Program-made: the position numbers and the translations under genes
From: Alloprevotella sp.
Lineage (GTDB): Bacteria > Bacteroidota > Bacteroidia > Bacteroidales > Bacteroidaceae
Direction of reading: 5' to 3'
NCBI GenBank assembly: GCA_017471505.1
Contig: JAFUTC010000007.1
Coordinates: 1 to 64,000, forward strand
DNA: 64,000 bases
The notes under the pieces: generated by a model
What the model saw: the letters and a program-made list of their open reading frames with translations, nothing else
What the model was told of the DNA's origin: nothing
Database searches by the model: none
In this document: in pieces, positions 47,754 to 56,559 of the stretch
How the letters are laid out: each line of letters begins with the position of its first letter
Position numbering within the stretch: the first letter of the stretch is position 1

Positions 47754-48145
47754 TGGCTCTGCACAACGAATTTGGAACCTGGGGCGAAGAACAAGCCTGT
47801 TTCTATCTCTTACGTAACGGCTACCGGCTCGTGGACAAGAATTTGAAAATTGGCCACCTGGAAGTTGATTTGATTATGGAGGATGCTGGCGAGTTGGTTT
47901 TTGTCGAGGTGAAGACGCGTTCCCGGGAATGGCTGCATACGGCTTTCGAGGCAGTTGATGCCGAAAAGAAACGCCACGTCTTGAACGCCGCCCGCTCCTA
48001 TAAGGCAATGAACTACGTCGATGCTCCTTTTCGTTTCGATATCATTACAATCGTGGGAAGTCGCGAGTCCTACGAACTCACTCACTATGTCGATGCGTTC
48101 AAACCACGTGTGCGGCACCACTATTCACAAGACGAACTATGGTGA
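47753..48145 (+). CDS. YraN/UPF0102 family nuclease-like protein
   Basis: The 130-aa product starts at the ATG overlapping the tadA stop (MALHNEFGTWGEEQA). GEEQAxxYLxxxGYR, D-L-I and FVEVKTRS are the restriction-endonuclease-like fold motifs of UPF0102. Role in DNA uptake or repair is unclear. It overlaps birA by 7 bp. Confidence 0.9.
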   Translation: MALHNEFGTWGEEQACFYLLRNGYRLVDKNLKIGHLEVDLIMEDAGELVFVEVKTRSREWLHTAFEAVDAEKKRHVLNAARSYKAMNYVDAPFRFDIITIVGSRESYELTHYVDAFKPRVRHHYSQDELW

Positions 48146-48927
48146 ACGAAAGCGAAAATTGGGCACAATTCAAGGCCGATTGGCAATCGGACTTCTACGT
48201 GGTGCGATACGACCGTGTGGCTTCTACCATGCAAGCCGTTCGCGACCCGGCGGTCATTGCGGCCGCAAACGGGGGTAATTGCCTTGTGGTGGCCGACTAT
48301 CAAACCGACGGACACGGACAGGTTGGTAACCATTGGGAAAGCGAAGCCGGCCAAAACCTCTTGTTTTCCTTTTCACTCCATCCATCCTTGCTGCAAGCCG
48401 ACCGTCAGTTTCTGTTGTCGGAAATCGTTTCGCTCGCGTTAGTCGATGCGCTGAAGCCCTATCTCACGGCTACCGTCAAGTGGCCTAACGACATCTATGT
48501 AGGCGATAAGAAAATCTGCGGCATGCTATTGGAGCATCGGGTGATGGGTGCCCGCCTGCAAGAAACGGTCATAGGCATCGGACTGAATGTCAATCAGGTT
48601 TTGTTTTGCAGCAATGCGCCCAATCCGGTTTCCATACGCAGTATAGTCGGTCACGAGGTTGAGCGCTTTCAGTTGCTCAATCGGTTCTTTCGGCTTTTCA
48701 TGGACTATTACGCCGAACTCCAGGCCGACCACGACCTCGCCCTGCACCAGCGCTACCTGCAACAGTTGTATCGCCGCGAAGGCTTCCACCTCTATCGCGA
48801 CGAAAGCGGCCATACGGTACGGGCGCGTATGGTGACGGTCGGCACCAATGGCGAACTCGTACTTGAGCATACTGACGGCCGCCGGCAGTCCTATTGTTTC
48901 AAGCAGATTTCCTATCTTATTGACTGA
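48139..48927 (+). CDS. birA: Biotin--[acetyl-CoA-carboxylase] ligase
   Basis: The 262-aa enzyme attaches biotin. GQVGNHWESEAGQNLLFS and KWPNDIYVGDKKICGML are the conserved biotinyl-AMP and lysine loops. There is no N-terminal helix-turn-helix, so it is a ligase only and not a repressor of biotin genes. Confidence 0.93.
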   Translation: MVNESENWAQFKADWQSDFYVVRYDRVASTMQAVRDPAVIAAANGGNCLVVADYQTDGHGQVGNHWESEAGQNLLFSFSLHPSLLQADRQFLLSEIVSLALVDALKPYLTATVKWPNDIYVGDKKICGMLLEHRVMGARLQETVIGIGLNVNQVLFCSNAPNPVSIRSIVGHEVERFQLLNRFFRLFMDYYAELQADHDLALHQRYLQQLYRREGFHLYRDESGHTVRARMVTVGTNGELVLEHTDGRRQSYCFKQISYLID

Positions 48928-48934
48928 CACTCGT

Positions 48935-50230
48935 ATGAATCGAAAAATCCTGCACATTGCCCTGCCGAGCATCATAAGCACTCTTACTGTGCCCATGCTC
49001 GGGTTGGTCGATTTGGGACTCTCCGGGCACCTGAACTCAAGCACGGAGATGGGAGCCATAGCCGTGGGAGCCATGATATTTAACCTGGTGTATTGGCTCT
49101 TTGGCTTCTTGCGCATGAGTACGGGCAGTCTGACGGCGCAGGCTTATGGCAGCCACGACGCGGCCATGACTTTCGAGGTGGGAGCCCGTTCAGTGGCCAT
49201 CGCCCTGCTCTGTTCCCTGTTTATTATCCTATTCCAGCGACCTGTCGAATGGTTGTCGCTATGGCTTATAGGGCCTTCGGCGGAGGTTGGTGCCGTGGTG
49301 CAGACTTATTTCCGCATCCTCGTCTATGGTGCCCCTGCCGTGCTGCTGTCCTTCTGCTTTGCCGGATGGTTTCTGGGCATGCAGAATGCGCGTGTGCCAA
49401 TGTGGGTGTCTATCATCCAGAACATTGTGAACATGTGCATAAGCACATTCTTCGTGGTGCGTTGCCAATGGGGCGTCGTCGGTATTGCGTGGGGCACGTT
49501 CATAGCGCAGTATGTGGCACTGATTATGTATGTGGCGGCCTGGATGGTCCGCTATACGCATCTGCGTAAGTATTGGATAAATATCAAGGTTTTTAGTCGG
49601 CAGAAGTTGCGCGAGTTTGCCCGCATGAATAGCGATTTGTTTCTGCGCACGCTGTGCATGATTAGTGTCCAACTGTTCTTCACCTCGTTTGGTGCCCGTC
49701 AAGGCAACGACATCTTGGCCGCCAATGCCGTGTTGCTCCAGTTCTTCATACTATTCTCCTACTTCCTTGACGGTTTCGCCTATGCCGGCGAGGCTTTGGG
49801 CGGCTATTTCGTGGGAGCGAACGAGAGAGATTCCTACACCCTGCTGAAAACGATGCTCTTCCGTTGGGGATGGGGCATCGTCGCTATGGCTACGTTCTGC
49901 TTTGCCATCGGCGGCAGTTGGGTCATAGGGTTGCTGACCGACAAGTCCGAGGTAGCTAGTCTGGCCAACTATTATTTGCCGTATGTATGCCTGGTGCCCG
50001 TATGCGGATTTGCCGCTTTTCTCTACGACGGACTCTTCCTTGGCGCCACGGCTACACGCTACATGCTCGTCACCCTGATATGGGCCGTGGCGGGCTTCTT
50101 CGGCACCATTCTGTGCCTGTCGGCCGTGGCCGGCAACCACGCACTTTGGGTGGCCTTCCTGGCATTTCTGCTCATACGTTCGCTATGTCAGATGGCTTAC
50201 TACCGCAAAATTCTTTCGCGCTTCACATAA
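48935..50230 (+). CDS. MATE-family efflux transporter (DinF-like)
   Basis: The start at 48935 (MNRKILHIALPSIISTLTVPML) gives 431 aa with 12 membrane helices. GLVDLGLSGHLNSSTEMGAIAVG and the second-half GNDILAANAVLLQFF are the family repeats. Cation-coupled export of toxic compounds is expected; the substrate is unknown. It is 7 bp after birA. Confidence 0.92.
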   Translation: MNRKILHIALPSIISTLTVPMLGLVDLGLSGHLNSSTEMGAIAVGAMIFNLVYWLFGFLRMSTGSLTAQAYGSHDAAMTFEVGARSVAIALLCSLFIILFQRPVEWLSLWLIGPSAEVGAVVQTYFRILVYGAPAVLLSFCFAGWFLGMQNARVPMWVSIIQNIVNMCISTFFVVRCQWGVVGIAWGTFIAQYVALIMYVAAWMVRYTHLRKYWINIKVFSRQKLREFARMNSDLFLRTLCMISVQLFFTSFGARQGNDILAANAVLLQFFILFSYFLDGFAYAGEALGGYFVGANERDSYTLLKTMLFRWGWGIVAMATFCFAIGGSWVIGLLTDKSEVASLANYYLPYVCLVPVCGFAAFLYDGLFLGATATRYMLVTLIWAVAGFFGTILCLSAVAGNHALWVAFLAFLLIRSLCQMAYYRKILSRFT

Positions 50231-50275
50231 AAAATTATACTTTAGCATTATAAATTGAAAAAAACTATCAGACTT

Positions 50276-50986
50276 ATGGCAAAATATAAGCGCATCTTGC
50301 TCAAATTGAGCGGTGAAAGCCTGGCCGGTTCCAACGGAACAGGAATTGATACTACCCGGCTGGCAGAATATGTTCAGCAAGTGAAAGAAATACGCGACAT
50401 GGGCGTGGAAGTGGCCATCGTGATTGGCGGCGGCAACATCTTCCGCGGCTTGAGCGGTGCGTCGAAAGGTTTCGACCGCGTGAAGGGCGACCAGATGGGC
50501 ATGTGTGCCACGGTCATAAACGCCCTGGCGCTCAGCAGTGCGTTCGACAGCATCGGCGTAAGCAACAAGGTGTTTACGGCTATCCGGATGGAGCCCATCG
50601 GTGAGTTCTACACGAAATGGAAAGCCATCGACGCCCTCAAGGCAGGACAAGTGGTCATCTTCGGTGCAGGAACCGGCAGCCCCTACTTCACTACCGATAC
50701 GGGCTCGTCGTTGCGCGGTGTGGAAATAGAGGCCGATGTGATGCTGAAAGGCACCCGCGTGGACGGTGTATATACGGCTGACCCGGAAAAAGACCAGAAC
50801 GCCACCAAGTTCAGCGAGATTTCCTACGACGAGGTGTTGCAGCGCAACCTGCGCGTTATGGACACCTCGGCCATTGCTATGTGCCGCGACAACAAACTGC
50901 CCATCTACGTGTTCAACATGGATGTGGTGGGCAACTTGAAGCGTGTGATGGACGGCGAGGATATTGGCACGCTCGTTCATCCGTAG
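50276..50986 (+). CDS. pyrH: UMP kinase
   Basis: The 236-aa hexameric kinase makes UDP. The start at 50276 (MAKYKRILLKLSGESLAG) is the conserved one. IVIGGGNIFRG, GTGSPYFTTDT and KGTRVDGVYTADPEKD are diagnostic. The gene ends right before palindrome cluster C. Confidence 0.97.
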   Translation: MAKYKRILLKLSGESLAGSNGTGIDTTRLAEYVQQVKEIRDMGVEVAIVIGGGNIFRGLSGASKGFDRVKGDQMGMCATVINALALSSAFDSIGVSNKVFTAIRMEPIGEFYTKWKAIDALKAGQVVIFGAGTGSPYFTTDTGSSLRGVEIEADVMLKGTRVDGVYTADPEKDQNATKFSEISYDEVLQRNLRVMDTSAIAMCRDNKLPIYVFNMDVVGNLKRVMDGEDIGTLVHP

Positions 50987-50997
50987 GCATTGCCGCA

Positions 50998-51096
50998 ATT
51001 ACATAATGGCGCAAAGAAATTGGATTATGGAATTTTGAAATTCCATAATCCAATTTTCGTATGGCATAATGCAATTTTTGAGTCGCATTATGCAAT
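50998..51096. repeat. Intergenic palindrome cluster C
   Basis: The core is a perfect 19-bp inverted repeat with a 2-nt centre, AAATTGGATTATGGAATTT (51017-51035) and its complement (51038-51056). It is flanked by ATTACATAATGG (50998-51009), ATGGCATAATGC (51061-51072) and GCATTATGCAAT (51085-51096); the last two pair over 9 bp. It fills the gap between the converging pyrH and HAD genes, so a bidirectional terminator is one possible role, but there are no T runs. Confidence 0.85.
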
Positions 51097-51114
51097 CGGG
51101 ACGTTCGGACGGAC

Positions 51115-51843
51115 CTATGCGTTATTTTCGATATCGGCCAGTGCGTCTTCCAGGTCGAGGAAATCGGTTATAATCTTGTCGGGTACGGTTTCATCGACGG
51201 ATTCCTGCTTCCATGGCTCACCTTTCATCCAGACCGTATGGCATCCGATGGCGGCTGCAGGGATGATGTCCTTTGTATAACTGTCGCCTACCACGATGGT
51301 TTCCTCCGGCCGTACACCACAGGCTTTTGCCCCGAGTGCAAAGATTTGCGGGTCGGGCTTGCGGACTCCCACGACGGCGCTCTCCACTATTTGCTTGAAA
51401 CACGACTTGATGCCGTAGGTTTCGACCACCTTCGGCAAATTGCCATAGAAGTTGGAAACCAGTGCCAGGGGCAGCCGGCCGGCAAGTCGTTGCAGCGTGG
51501 GTTTGGTTCGGTCAATGTGGCGCTGTGCATAGCGGTCGCAATACTCGGCAAGTGCCTGCACGAGCCAAGGCCACTCCTCTTCGTTGATTTCGTAATACTC
51601 CTTAAACTCAAGCCAGGCCAACTCTTGCTTAATCTTCTTGAACAGCAGTGTGTAGAAGTCGTCGTGTGGTTTTACGATAGGCGCCTTGGCCAATGCCCGC
51701 TCGCCGAAGACGTAAGCCTCGCGAAACTGCTCCTCGCTAACAGGGAGTTGGTGGGCGTCGTAGGCTTCGCGGATGACATGTGCCCAGTGGCGGGCGTTGG
51801 TGTCGAGTGTTCCACCGTAGTCGAATAGGATTGCTTTTATCAT
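51115..51843 (-). CDS. HAD-superfamily hydrolase, atypical motif I
   Basis: The 242-aa Rossmann-type protein has motif I FDYGGTLD (nucleophile D8), a helical cap (15-110), motif II VSNF, motif III K in GVRKPDP and motif IV VVGDSYTKD. The general acid Asp expected two residues after the nucleophile is Gly10. It may be a slow phosphatase or use another acid. It is the last gene of the five-gene lipid-type run, so dephosphorylation of a lipid or sugar intermediate is a natural guess. Confidence 0.82.
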   Translation of the reverse strand: MIKAILFDYGGTLDTNARHWAHVIREAYDAHQLPVSEEQFREAYVFGERALAKAPIVKPHDDFYTLLFKKIKQELAWLEFKEYYEINEEEWPWLVQALAEYCDRYAQRHIDRTKPTLQRLAGRLPLALVSNFYGNLPKVVETYGIKSCFKQIVESAVVGVRKPDPQIFALGAKACGVRPEETIVVGDSYTKDIIPAAAIGCHTVWMKGEPWKQESVDETVPDKIITDFLDLEDALADIENNA

Positions 51844-51853
51844 AGTCGGGGTT

Positions 51854-52855
51854 TTATTTCATGATGTGCTTCGTGCCAATCTTTACCAGTAAGATACCCA
51901 CGATAATCCAAAAGATTTCACGTATGCGCGTATAGAAACTGGAGAACAGGCCGACGGCCTCGGTGCCGATGCCAAGCAGGCTGACAATGACGGCAAGGCT
52001 GCCTTCGCGGGCACCAAGTTGCATGGGGAAAAAGAATAGCATATTGCCGATGAGCGAGGAGAAAGCCAGTATGATGACAGAGTCGGCAAACGACACGGGC
52101 TCTCCCAGCGCGTGAAGGATAAAGAAGAACTCAAAGGAATTTATCACTCGCCCTACATACTCCATGGCCAATGCCGAGTAGAACGCACGGGGCTGGCTGT
52201 GAAGATAGGCAATGTTGGTGTCAACCTGCTCCATGGCGCTCATGTTTTTATCGTAGAACTTGCGAGCATACCGGTTTACGAACGGAATATAGAACAGCAG
52301 TTTGTAGAGTTTGACTATCAAACCGTTGCGATAACCGTAGGAGAAGAAATAAAGCACGCAGAAGAATACGGCAAAGAACAGCAGGCAGAGAACCCAGTAG
52401 AAGCCGTTCATCAGGTCGAAGTGGATGATGAGGAAGATAATGGCACCCGTCGCCCACAGATAGAAATGCGACAGGATGTGCATCATCGAATAGAGAACGG
52501 TAGAGGACATGGCCCGCGGCGTACCGATGTAGCTGCTCAACTCCATGACCCGGTAAGGTGCACCGCCGAAACCGAACGGCGTTGTATAACTGAATGCAAA
52601 TCCGCTTACGGTCAGCTTGTAGGCCTGCTTGTAGGGAAGATGCTTGTCGTGGGGGCCGCTGTTCACAATCTGGTAAAACGCACCGGCATTAAAGGCATAG
52701 ACAATCACCCATATGCCGATGACGGCCGGAAGGTACATGCCGGCGGTGGCGATACGCTCGTTCAGGTCGGAAAAGTCCACGCCAAACTTGTAGAGCATAT
52801 AAACGATGCATACAATACCGAACAGCAGGAAAAGGTTCCTATAGAGTGGTCGCAT
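51854..52855 (-). CDS. LPG-synthase transmembrane-domain (UPF0104) flippase-like protein
   Basis: The 333-aa membrane protein has eight or so helices and the PF03706 pattern: TPFGFGGAPYRVMELSSYIG in the middle and FSSLIGNMLFFFPMQLGAREG near the end. In MprF this domain moves aminoacyl-lipids across the membrane; stand-alone members are thought to be lipid flippases. It follows the CDP-alcohol transferase gene by 36 bp, which suggests it handles that enzyme's product. Confidence 0.82.
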   Translation of the reverse strand: MRPLYRNLFLLFGIVCIVYMLYKFGVDFSDLNERIATAGMYLPAVIGIWVIVYAFNAGAFYQIVNSGPHDKHLPYKQAYKLTVSGFAFSYTTPFGFGGAPYRVMELSSYIGTPRAMSSTVLYSMMHILSHFYLWATGAIIFLIIHFDLMNGFYWVLCLLFFAVFFCVLYFFSYGYRNGLIVKLYKLLFYIPFVNRYARKFYDKNMSAMEQVDTNIAYLHSQPRAFYSALAMEYVGRVINSFEFFFILHALGEPVSFADSVIILAFSSLIGNMLFFFPMQLGAREGSLAVIVSLLGIGTEAVGLFSSFYTRIREIFWIIVGILLVKIGTKHIMK

Positions 52856-52891
52856 GATAAGTGTGTTTGAAGGGGAATGAAGGAAAGCGGA

Positions 52892-53812
52892 CTAAAGCGA
52901 GTCGATGGTCTGCTGGCAGAGCGACTCGTGCTTGTGGTGCATATAGAAGACGATGATGTTGAGCACAGTGATTTCAAACAGGGGGTAAATCCAGGGATGG
53001 CCGATAAGTGCGCCGATGTAGAGCACGATTGCACGTGTGTTGAAGGTAAGGATGTTCGTCCACTTCATAAGCGGCCTGCTGCCTTCGCAGAACTTTTCGC
53101 GCTTGTCCTCGGGCAAAGTGTCGTCGTTGTACTTTTCGGCAATTTGACGCCTCAGTTGCTGGAACTTCGGGGTCAAGGACTCCTGCGAGCGTGTATAGTT
53201 GCGATAGAAGTAGAGAAAGAGTTTCCAGATGAAATCGTCTTTCCACGAAATCGATTCATATTCCTGCGTGAGTTTTACGCTGTTGTCGAGTTCGCTGCCA
53301 CTCTTTCCCTTGAGAAAGAACAAGTGGATGTTGCGATAGTAGTCGGCCAACTGAGCCTGTTTGCCGTGGAAAATGAAACCGGCCAACGAGCAGAGAATCC
53401 AAATCCATATTCCCCACGTCGATGTCAGGCGTAGCGCAATGGCCACGTATATGAATAAAAACCACACGTCGCCGGCAAATCCGTCGAGCACACGGCCCAG
53501 TCGCGTCTTTTTGCCGGTCATCCGAGCCAATTGTCCGTCGCAACTGTCGTAGATATTAGCCCACACGAGCAGAAGTACGCCGAGCAGGTTAATCCAAATG
53601 CTTTCAAAATAGAAACATACACCCGCTGCAGCACCGAGAAATATGCTGATAATCGTCACTACATTAGGATGGACGTTCAACTTGTTGAACAGCAGGGCCC
53701 ACGCATATCCGAGCGGCCGGGTGAAGTGCAGGTCGAGCCACTCTTCCGTATCCAGCGATTTCAAAGTAGACTGCAATGAGGTGGTTTTAACTTTGTTCTC
53801 TTCGTTTATCAT
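52892..53812 (-). CDS. CDP-alcohol phosphatidyltransferase
   Basis: The start at 53812 (MINEENKVKTTSLQS) gives 306 aa and clears the upstream gene; the frame runs 28 codons further into it. The membrane enzyme shows the family motif D89-x2-D92-G-x2-A-R-x8-G106-x3-D110, but the last catalytic Asp is D115, one position later than the usual D-x3-D. Members join a CDP-activated alcohol and a second alcohol to make phospholipids or phosphodiesters. The nucleotidyltransferase and flippase-like genes alongside suggest a CDP-sugar or CDP-polyol donor. Confidence 0.85.
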   Translation of the reverse strand: MINEENKVKTTSLQSTLKSLDTEEWLDLHFTRPLGYAWALLFNKLNVHPNVVTIISIFLGAAAGVCFYFESIWINLLGVLLLVWANIYDSCDGQLARMTGKKTRLGRVLDGFAGDVWFLFIYVAIALRLTSTWGIWIWILCSLAGFIFHGKQAQLADYYRNIHLFFLKGKSGSELDNSVKLTQEYESISWKDDFIWKLFLYFYRNYTRSQESLTPKFQQLRRQIAEKYNDDTLPEDKREKFCEGSRPLMKWTNILTFNTRAIVLYIGALIGHPWIYPLFEITVLNIIVFYMHHKHESLCQQTIDSL

Positions 53813-53838
53813 ATTGATTTCGTGAGTTTTATTGATGT

Positions 53839-54672
53839 TTATATGATTTTCTGCATTAAGTAGTTTGCTATGGAGGTTGTAGCCTCTTGCAAGCACGGTG
53901 AAAAACTGGGCCAGTCGTTAAAGTCTATCAGGAAGACGGTGCCGTCGGGTGCTACTACGGCATCGCCGCCGTAAATGTAGAAGCGAGACAGTGTGGCGGC
54001 CAGTTCTGCCGTTTCGTGCAACAGTGTGGCGTCGAACGAAACGTATGCGGGAGCCCCGTTGTACTGCTCCAGTCCGAATTTGCTGAAACCCTTTCCGGAG
54101 GTCGGATAATAGTAGTGGAAGAAAGGTTGGCCGTACACTCCGTAGAACTTAAGCAGGTCGCCCTGAATATGGTTCTCCATAATCACCGACATAATGCCAT
54201 TTTCGCGGAAGGCAGACAAGGCGCTCTCCACATCCTCATCGTCGTGGCAAAAGACTACGTCCGATTTTGTCTGGGCACTGGCATCAAAGCGCTTGAGCCA
54301 GCATCCCGACGGAGGGCATAGCGGTGCCGGTTCGGATGTCTGCAGTTGGCGTGTGAGAGGCATGTGTATGCCGTGGGCCGAAAAGAGTTGTGAGAGCACC
54401 AGGCGGTTGTTTGACTCGATGGCATAGGCCGAGTTGACTACGGGCACTCCTTTGTCCTCGCATTGTTTTAAGAAACGGATAGCCTGTGTACTGCGGGCCA
54501 TCGAAAATATAAGGTCGGCAGCCATTTCGGCAGGGAGTAGCCCCTCGTCGTATAGTTCGACTTCGTGGCCGCACTCTGCCAGTCGGCTTGCCACCCCGTT
54601 GAAGATGGCAGCATCACGGTCTTCCGACTGTGGTGAATATTGCTTTGCGCGGCTAACTCCTACAAGTTTCAT
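53839..54672 (-). CDS. ATP-grasp family protein
   Basis: The 277-aa product begins MKLVGVSRAKQYSPQSEDRD (a Met two codons earlier is possible). It ends with an ATP-grasp metal site, VFLIDFNDWPSF, after a CWLKRFDAS lysine loop. ATP-grasp enzymes activate a carboxylate, or in the inositol-phosphate kinase branch phosphorylate an inositol. The DFNDWP tail recalls the DINxFPG of inositol 1,3,4-trisphosphate 5/6-kinases. No close relative recognised. Its neighbours suggest lipid head-group chemistry. Confidence 0.65.
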   Translation of the reverse strand: MKLVGVSRAKQYSPQSEDRDAAIFNGVASRLAECGHEVELYDEGLLPAEMAADLIFSMARSTQAIRFLKQCEDKGVPVVNSAYAIESNNRLVLSQLFSAHGIHMPLTRQLQTSEPAPLCPPSGCWLKRFDASAQTKSDVVFCHDDEDVESALSAFRENGIMSVIMENHIQGDLLKFYGVYGQPFFHYYYPTSGKGFSKFGLEQYNGAPAYVSFDATLLHETAELAATLSRFYIYGGDAVVAPDGTVFLIDFNDWPSFSPCLQEATTSIANYLMQKII

Positions 54673-54720
54673 AGGCACTTTGGGGTGATGGCGGACTTCC
54701 TTGGATTGTATGCGGGTTGC

Positions 54721-55428
54721 CTATTCGGACAAAAAGGCTTCTGCCTTCTCGATGTCGCCGGCATGGTCGATGTCGAGTATTTTGCTAAAGACAAAGGCAC
54801 GCAGGTCTCTGCCGTCCTCCACCAATCCACGCTGAAAATTGCGCATCCTACTGATGTTTTCACGCATACAGCGTCGGAGCGTCTCAATGCATTGGGGTTT
54901 GAGCGCATAGATGCCGCCCGACACATATTTCGTAGTATCCCACGGCTTGTCGAGAAAGGCGGTTATCTTGAGCGCATCGTCCGTGTGGACATAAAGTGGC
55001 TTCTCGTCGTCGATATAGTCCGTGACGGCCATCAGTCCGTCAATGTCGTCGGCCGACTGGAAGGCATCTATAAACTGCTTAAACTCTTCTTCCTTGAAAA
55101 TGGTATCGACGGTAGTCAGACAGAACGGTGCGTCGGTCAGGTGCGACGATAGTTCGAAGAAACTGTGCATGGAACTGGGCGTCGATTTCACCAACAAGTG
55201 AATGGCTACCCTATTCTCCTTGGCTATGAGTTGCTCAAGAAACGATTGAGTCTGCGGATTGTGGTCGTTGATAATGATATAGATGTCATCGGCATCGTTT
55301 TGTATGAAGATGTCAATGAGGCGTTCGACAATCGGACGGTTGGCAATGTTAGTAATAGCCTTGGGCGTGGAAATTCCTTCTTGCGTCAGACGCGAACCTT
55401 CGCCGGCTGCTATGATGGCATATTTCAT
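54721..55428 (-). CDS. Nucleotidyltransferase (sugar/polyol-phosphate type)
   Basis: The 235-aa GT-A-like protein has the NTP loop AIIAAGEGSRLTQEG and PKAITNIANRPIVERLIDIF at the N-terminus, CLTTVDTIF (metal Asp) near residue 105 and YVSGGIYALKP later. It should condense a sugar or polyol phosphate with CTP or another NTP. With the CDP-alcohol phosphatidyltransferase two genes on, a CDP-activated head group is the likely product. It starts 12 bp after pdxA. Confidence 0.82.
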   Translation of the reverse strand: MKYAIIAAGEGSRLTQEGISTPKAITNIANRPIVERLIDIFIQNDADDIYIIINDHNPQTQSFLEQLIAKENRVAIHLLVKSTPSSMHSFFELSSHLTDAPFCLTTVDTIFKEEEFKQFIDAFQSADDIDGLMAVTDYIDDEKPLYVHTDDALKITAFLDKPWDTTKYVSGGIYALKPQCIETLRRCMRENISRMRNFQRGLVEDGRDLRAFVFSKILDIDHAGDIEKAEAFLSE

Positions 55429-55440
55429 TCGTTCGAGAGA

Positions 55441-56517
55441 TTATTTTTCGTTGTGTTCCCGATAGTCTATTCTAGTCTGATATGACTTTGGCAGAGGGTT
55501 GGCATACGACTCGGCATCGAAAGCCCTGTTCCGCAGAATGTCTATTGCCGTGAGAATGGCCTGCTGTGTAGAGTTGACGGAGGCCAGGCCTTTTCCGGCA
55601 ATATCGTAGGCCGTTCCGTGGGCCGGCGACGTACGTACATAGGGCATTCCGGCTGTGAAGTTGACAGCGTTGTCCTGAGATAGCGCCTTGAAGGCCGTTA
55701 GTCCCTGGTCGTGGTACATGGCAAGCACCGCATCGAATTGAGTGTAGAGTCCGTTGCCAAAGAATCCGTCGGCAGAGAACGGTCCGAAGACATGCTTGCC
55801 CTCCTCTGTCAGTTTGTTTATCACGGGCTTGATGATGGTTTCCTCTTCGTTGCCGAGCAAACCATTGTCGCCGTTGTGCGGATTAAGTCCCAATACCGCT
55901 ACGCGAGGCATCGGGATGAGGAAATCGTGGCGCAACGAATACTGAAGCAGGCGCAATTTGAGTTCTACTTGCTCTGGCGTGATGTTTTCCGCAATCTTTG
56001 CAACCGGAAGATGGGTCGTGACAAGTGCCACCTTTAGGAAATCGTTCATCAGAATCATGAGCGAATGACCGGCTTGCAGACTAAGTTGCTGCTCCAAGTA
56101 TTCAGTGTGTCCGGTAAACGCTATTCCAGCCTGCTGCACGTTACCTTTGTTGACGGGCATCGTGACCATTGCATCGATGCGATTGTTCTTCAGGTCGTCA
56201 GTAGCACGCTCGAGGCATTTATATGAGGCCAAGCCGGCTTCGGCACTGTTCTGCCCGAAGTCAACCTTGGTTTCTTCGTCGTAGCAATTGATGAAGTTGA
56301 TTTTACCTGGCTTCGCTTCGCTGGCTTGATTGACCAACTGGAACGGACTATTAAGTCCGAGCGCCTTTTTATGGTAGCTTGCCACTTTTGCAGAGCCATA
56401 TACAACGGGAATAAAGAGGGAGAACAGTTCAGCACGCTCGAACAACTTGAATATAATTTCATATCCGACGCCATTCGTATCGCCGTGTGTCAGACCAATC
56501 TTATATAGTTGAGACAT
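55441..56517 (-). CDS. pdxA: 4-hydroxythreonine-4-phosphate dehydrogenase PdxA
   Basis: The 358-aa enzyme of pyridoxal phosphate synthesis shows THGDTNGVGYEII, FTGHTEYLEQQL (zinc His), GLNPHNGDNGLLGNEEE and the late MYHDQGLTAFKAL, TSPAHGTAYDIAGKG. The motif positions are standard. Confidence 0.96.
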   Translation of the reverse strand: MSQLYKIGLTHGDTNGVGYEIIFKLFERAELFSLFIPVVYGSAKVASYHKKALGLNSPFQLVNQASEAKPGKINFINCYDEETKVDFGQNSAEAGLASYKCLERATDDLKNNRIDAMVTMPVNKGNVQQAGIAFTGHTEYLEQQLSLQAGHSLMILMNDFLKVALVTTHLPVAKIAENITPEQVELKLRLLQYSLRHDFLIPMPRVAVLGLNPHNGDNGLLGNEEETIIKPVINKLTEEGKHVFGPFSADGFFGNGLYTQFDAVLAMYHDQGLTAFKALSQDNAVNFTAGMPYVRTSPAHGTAYDIAGKGLASVNSTQQAILTAIDILRNRAFDAESYANPLPKSYQTRIDYREHNEK

Positions 56518-56559
56518 AGTATGATTGTTTGATAGATTATGGATTTGTTGATTCGTTTC

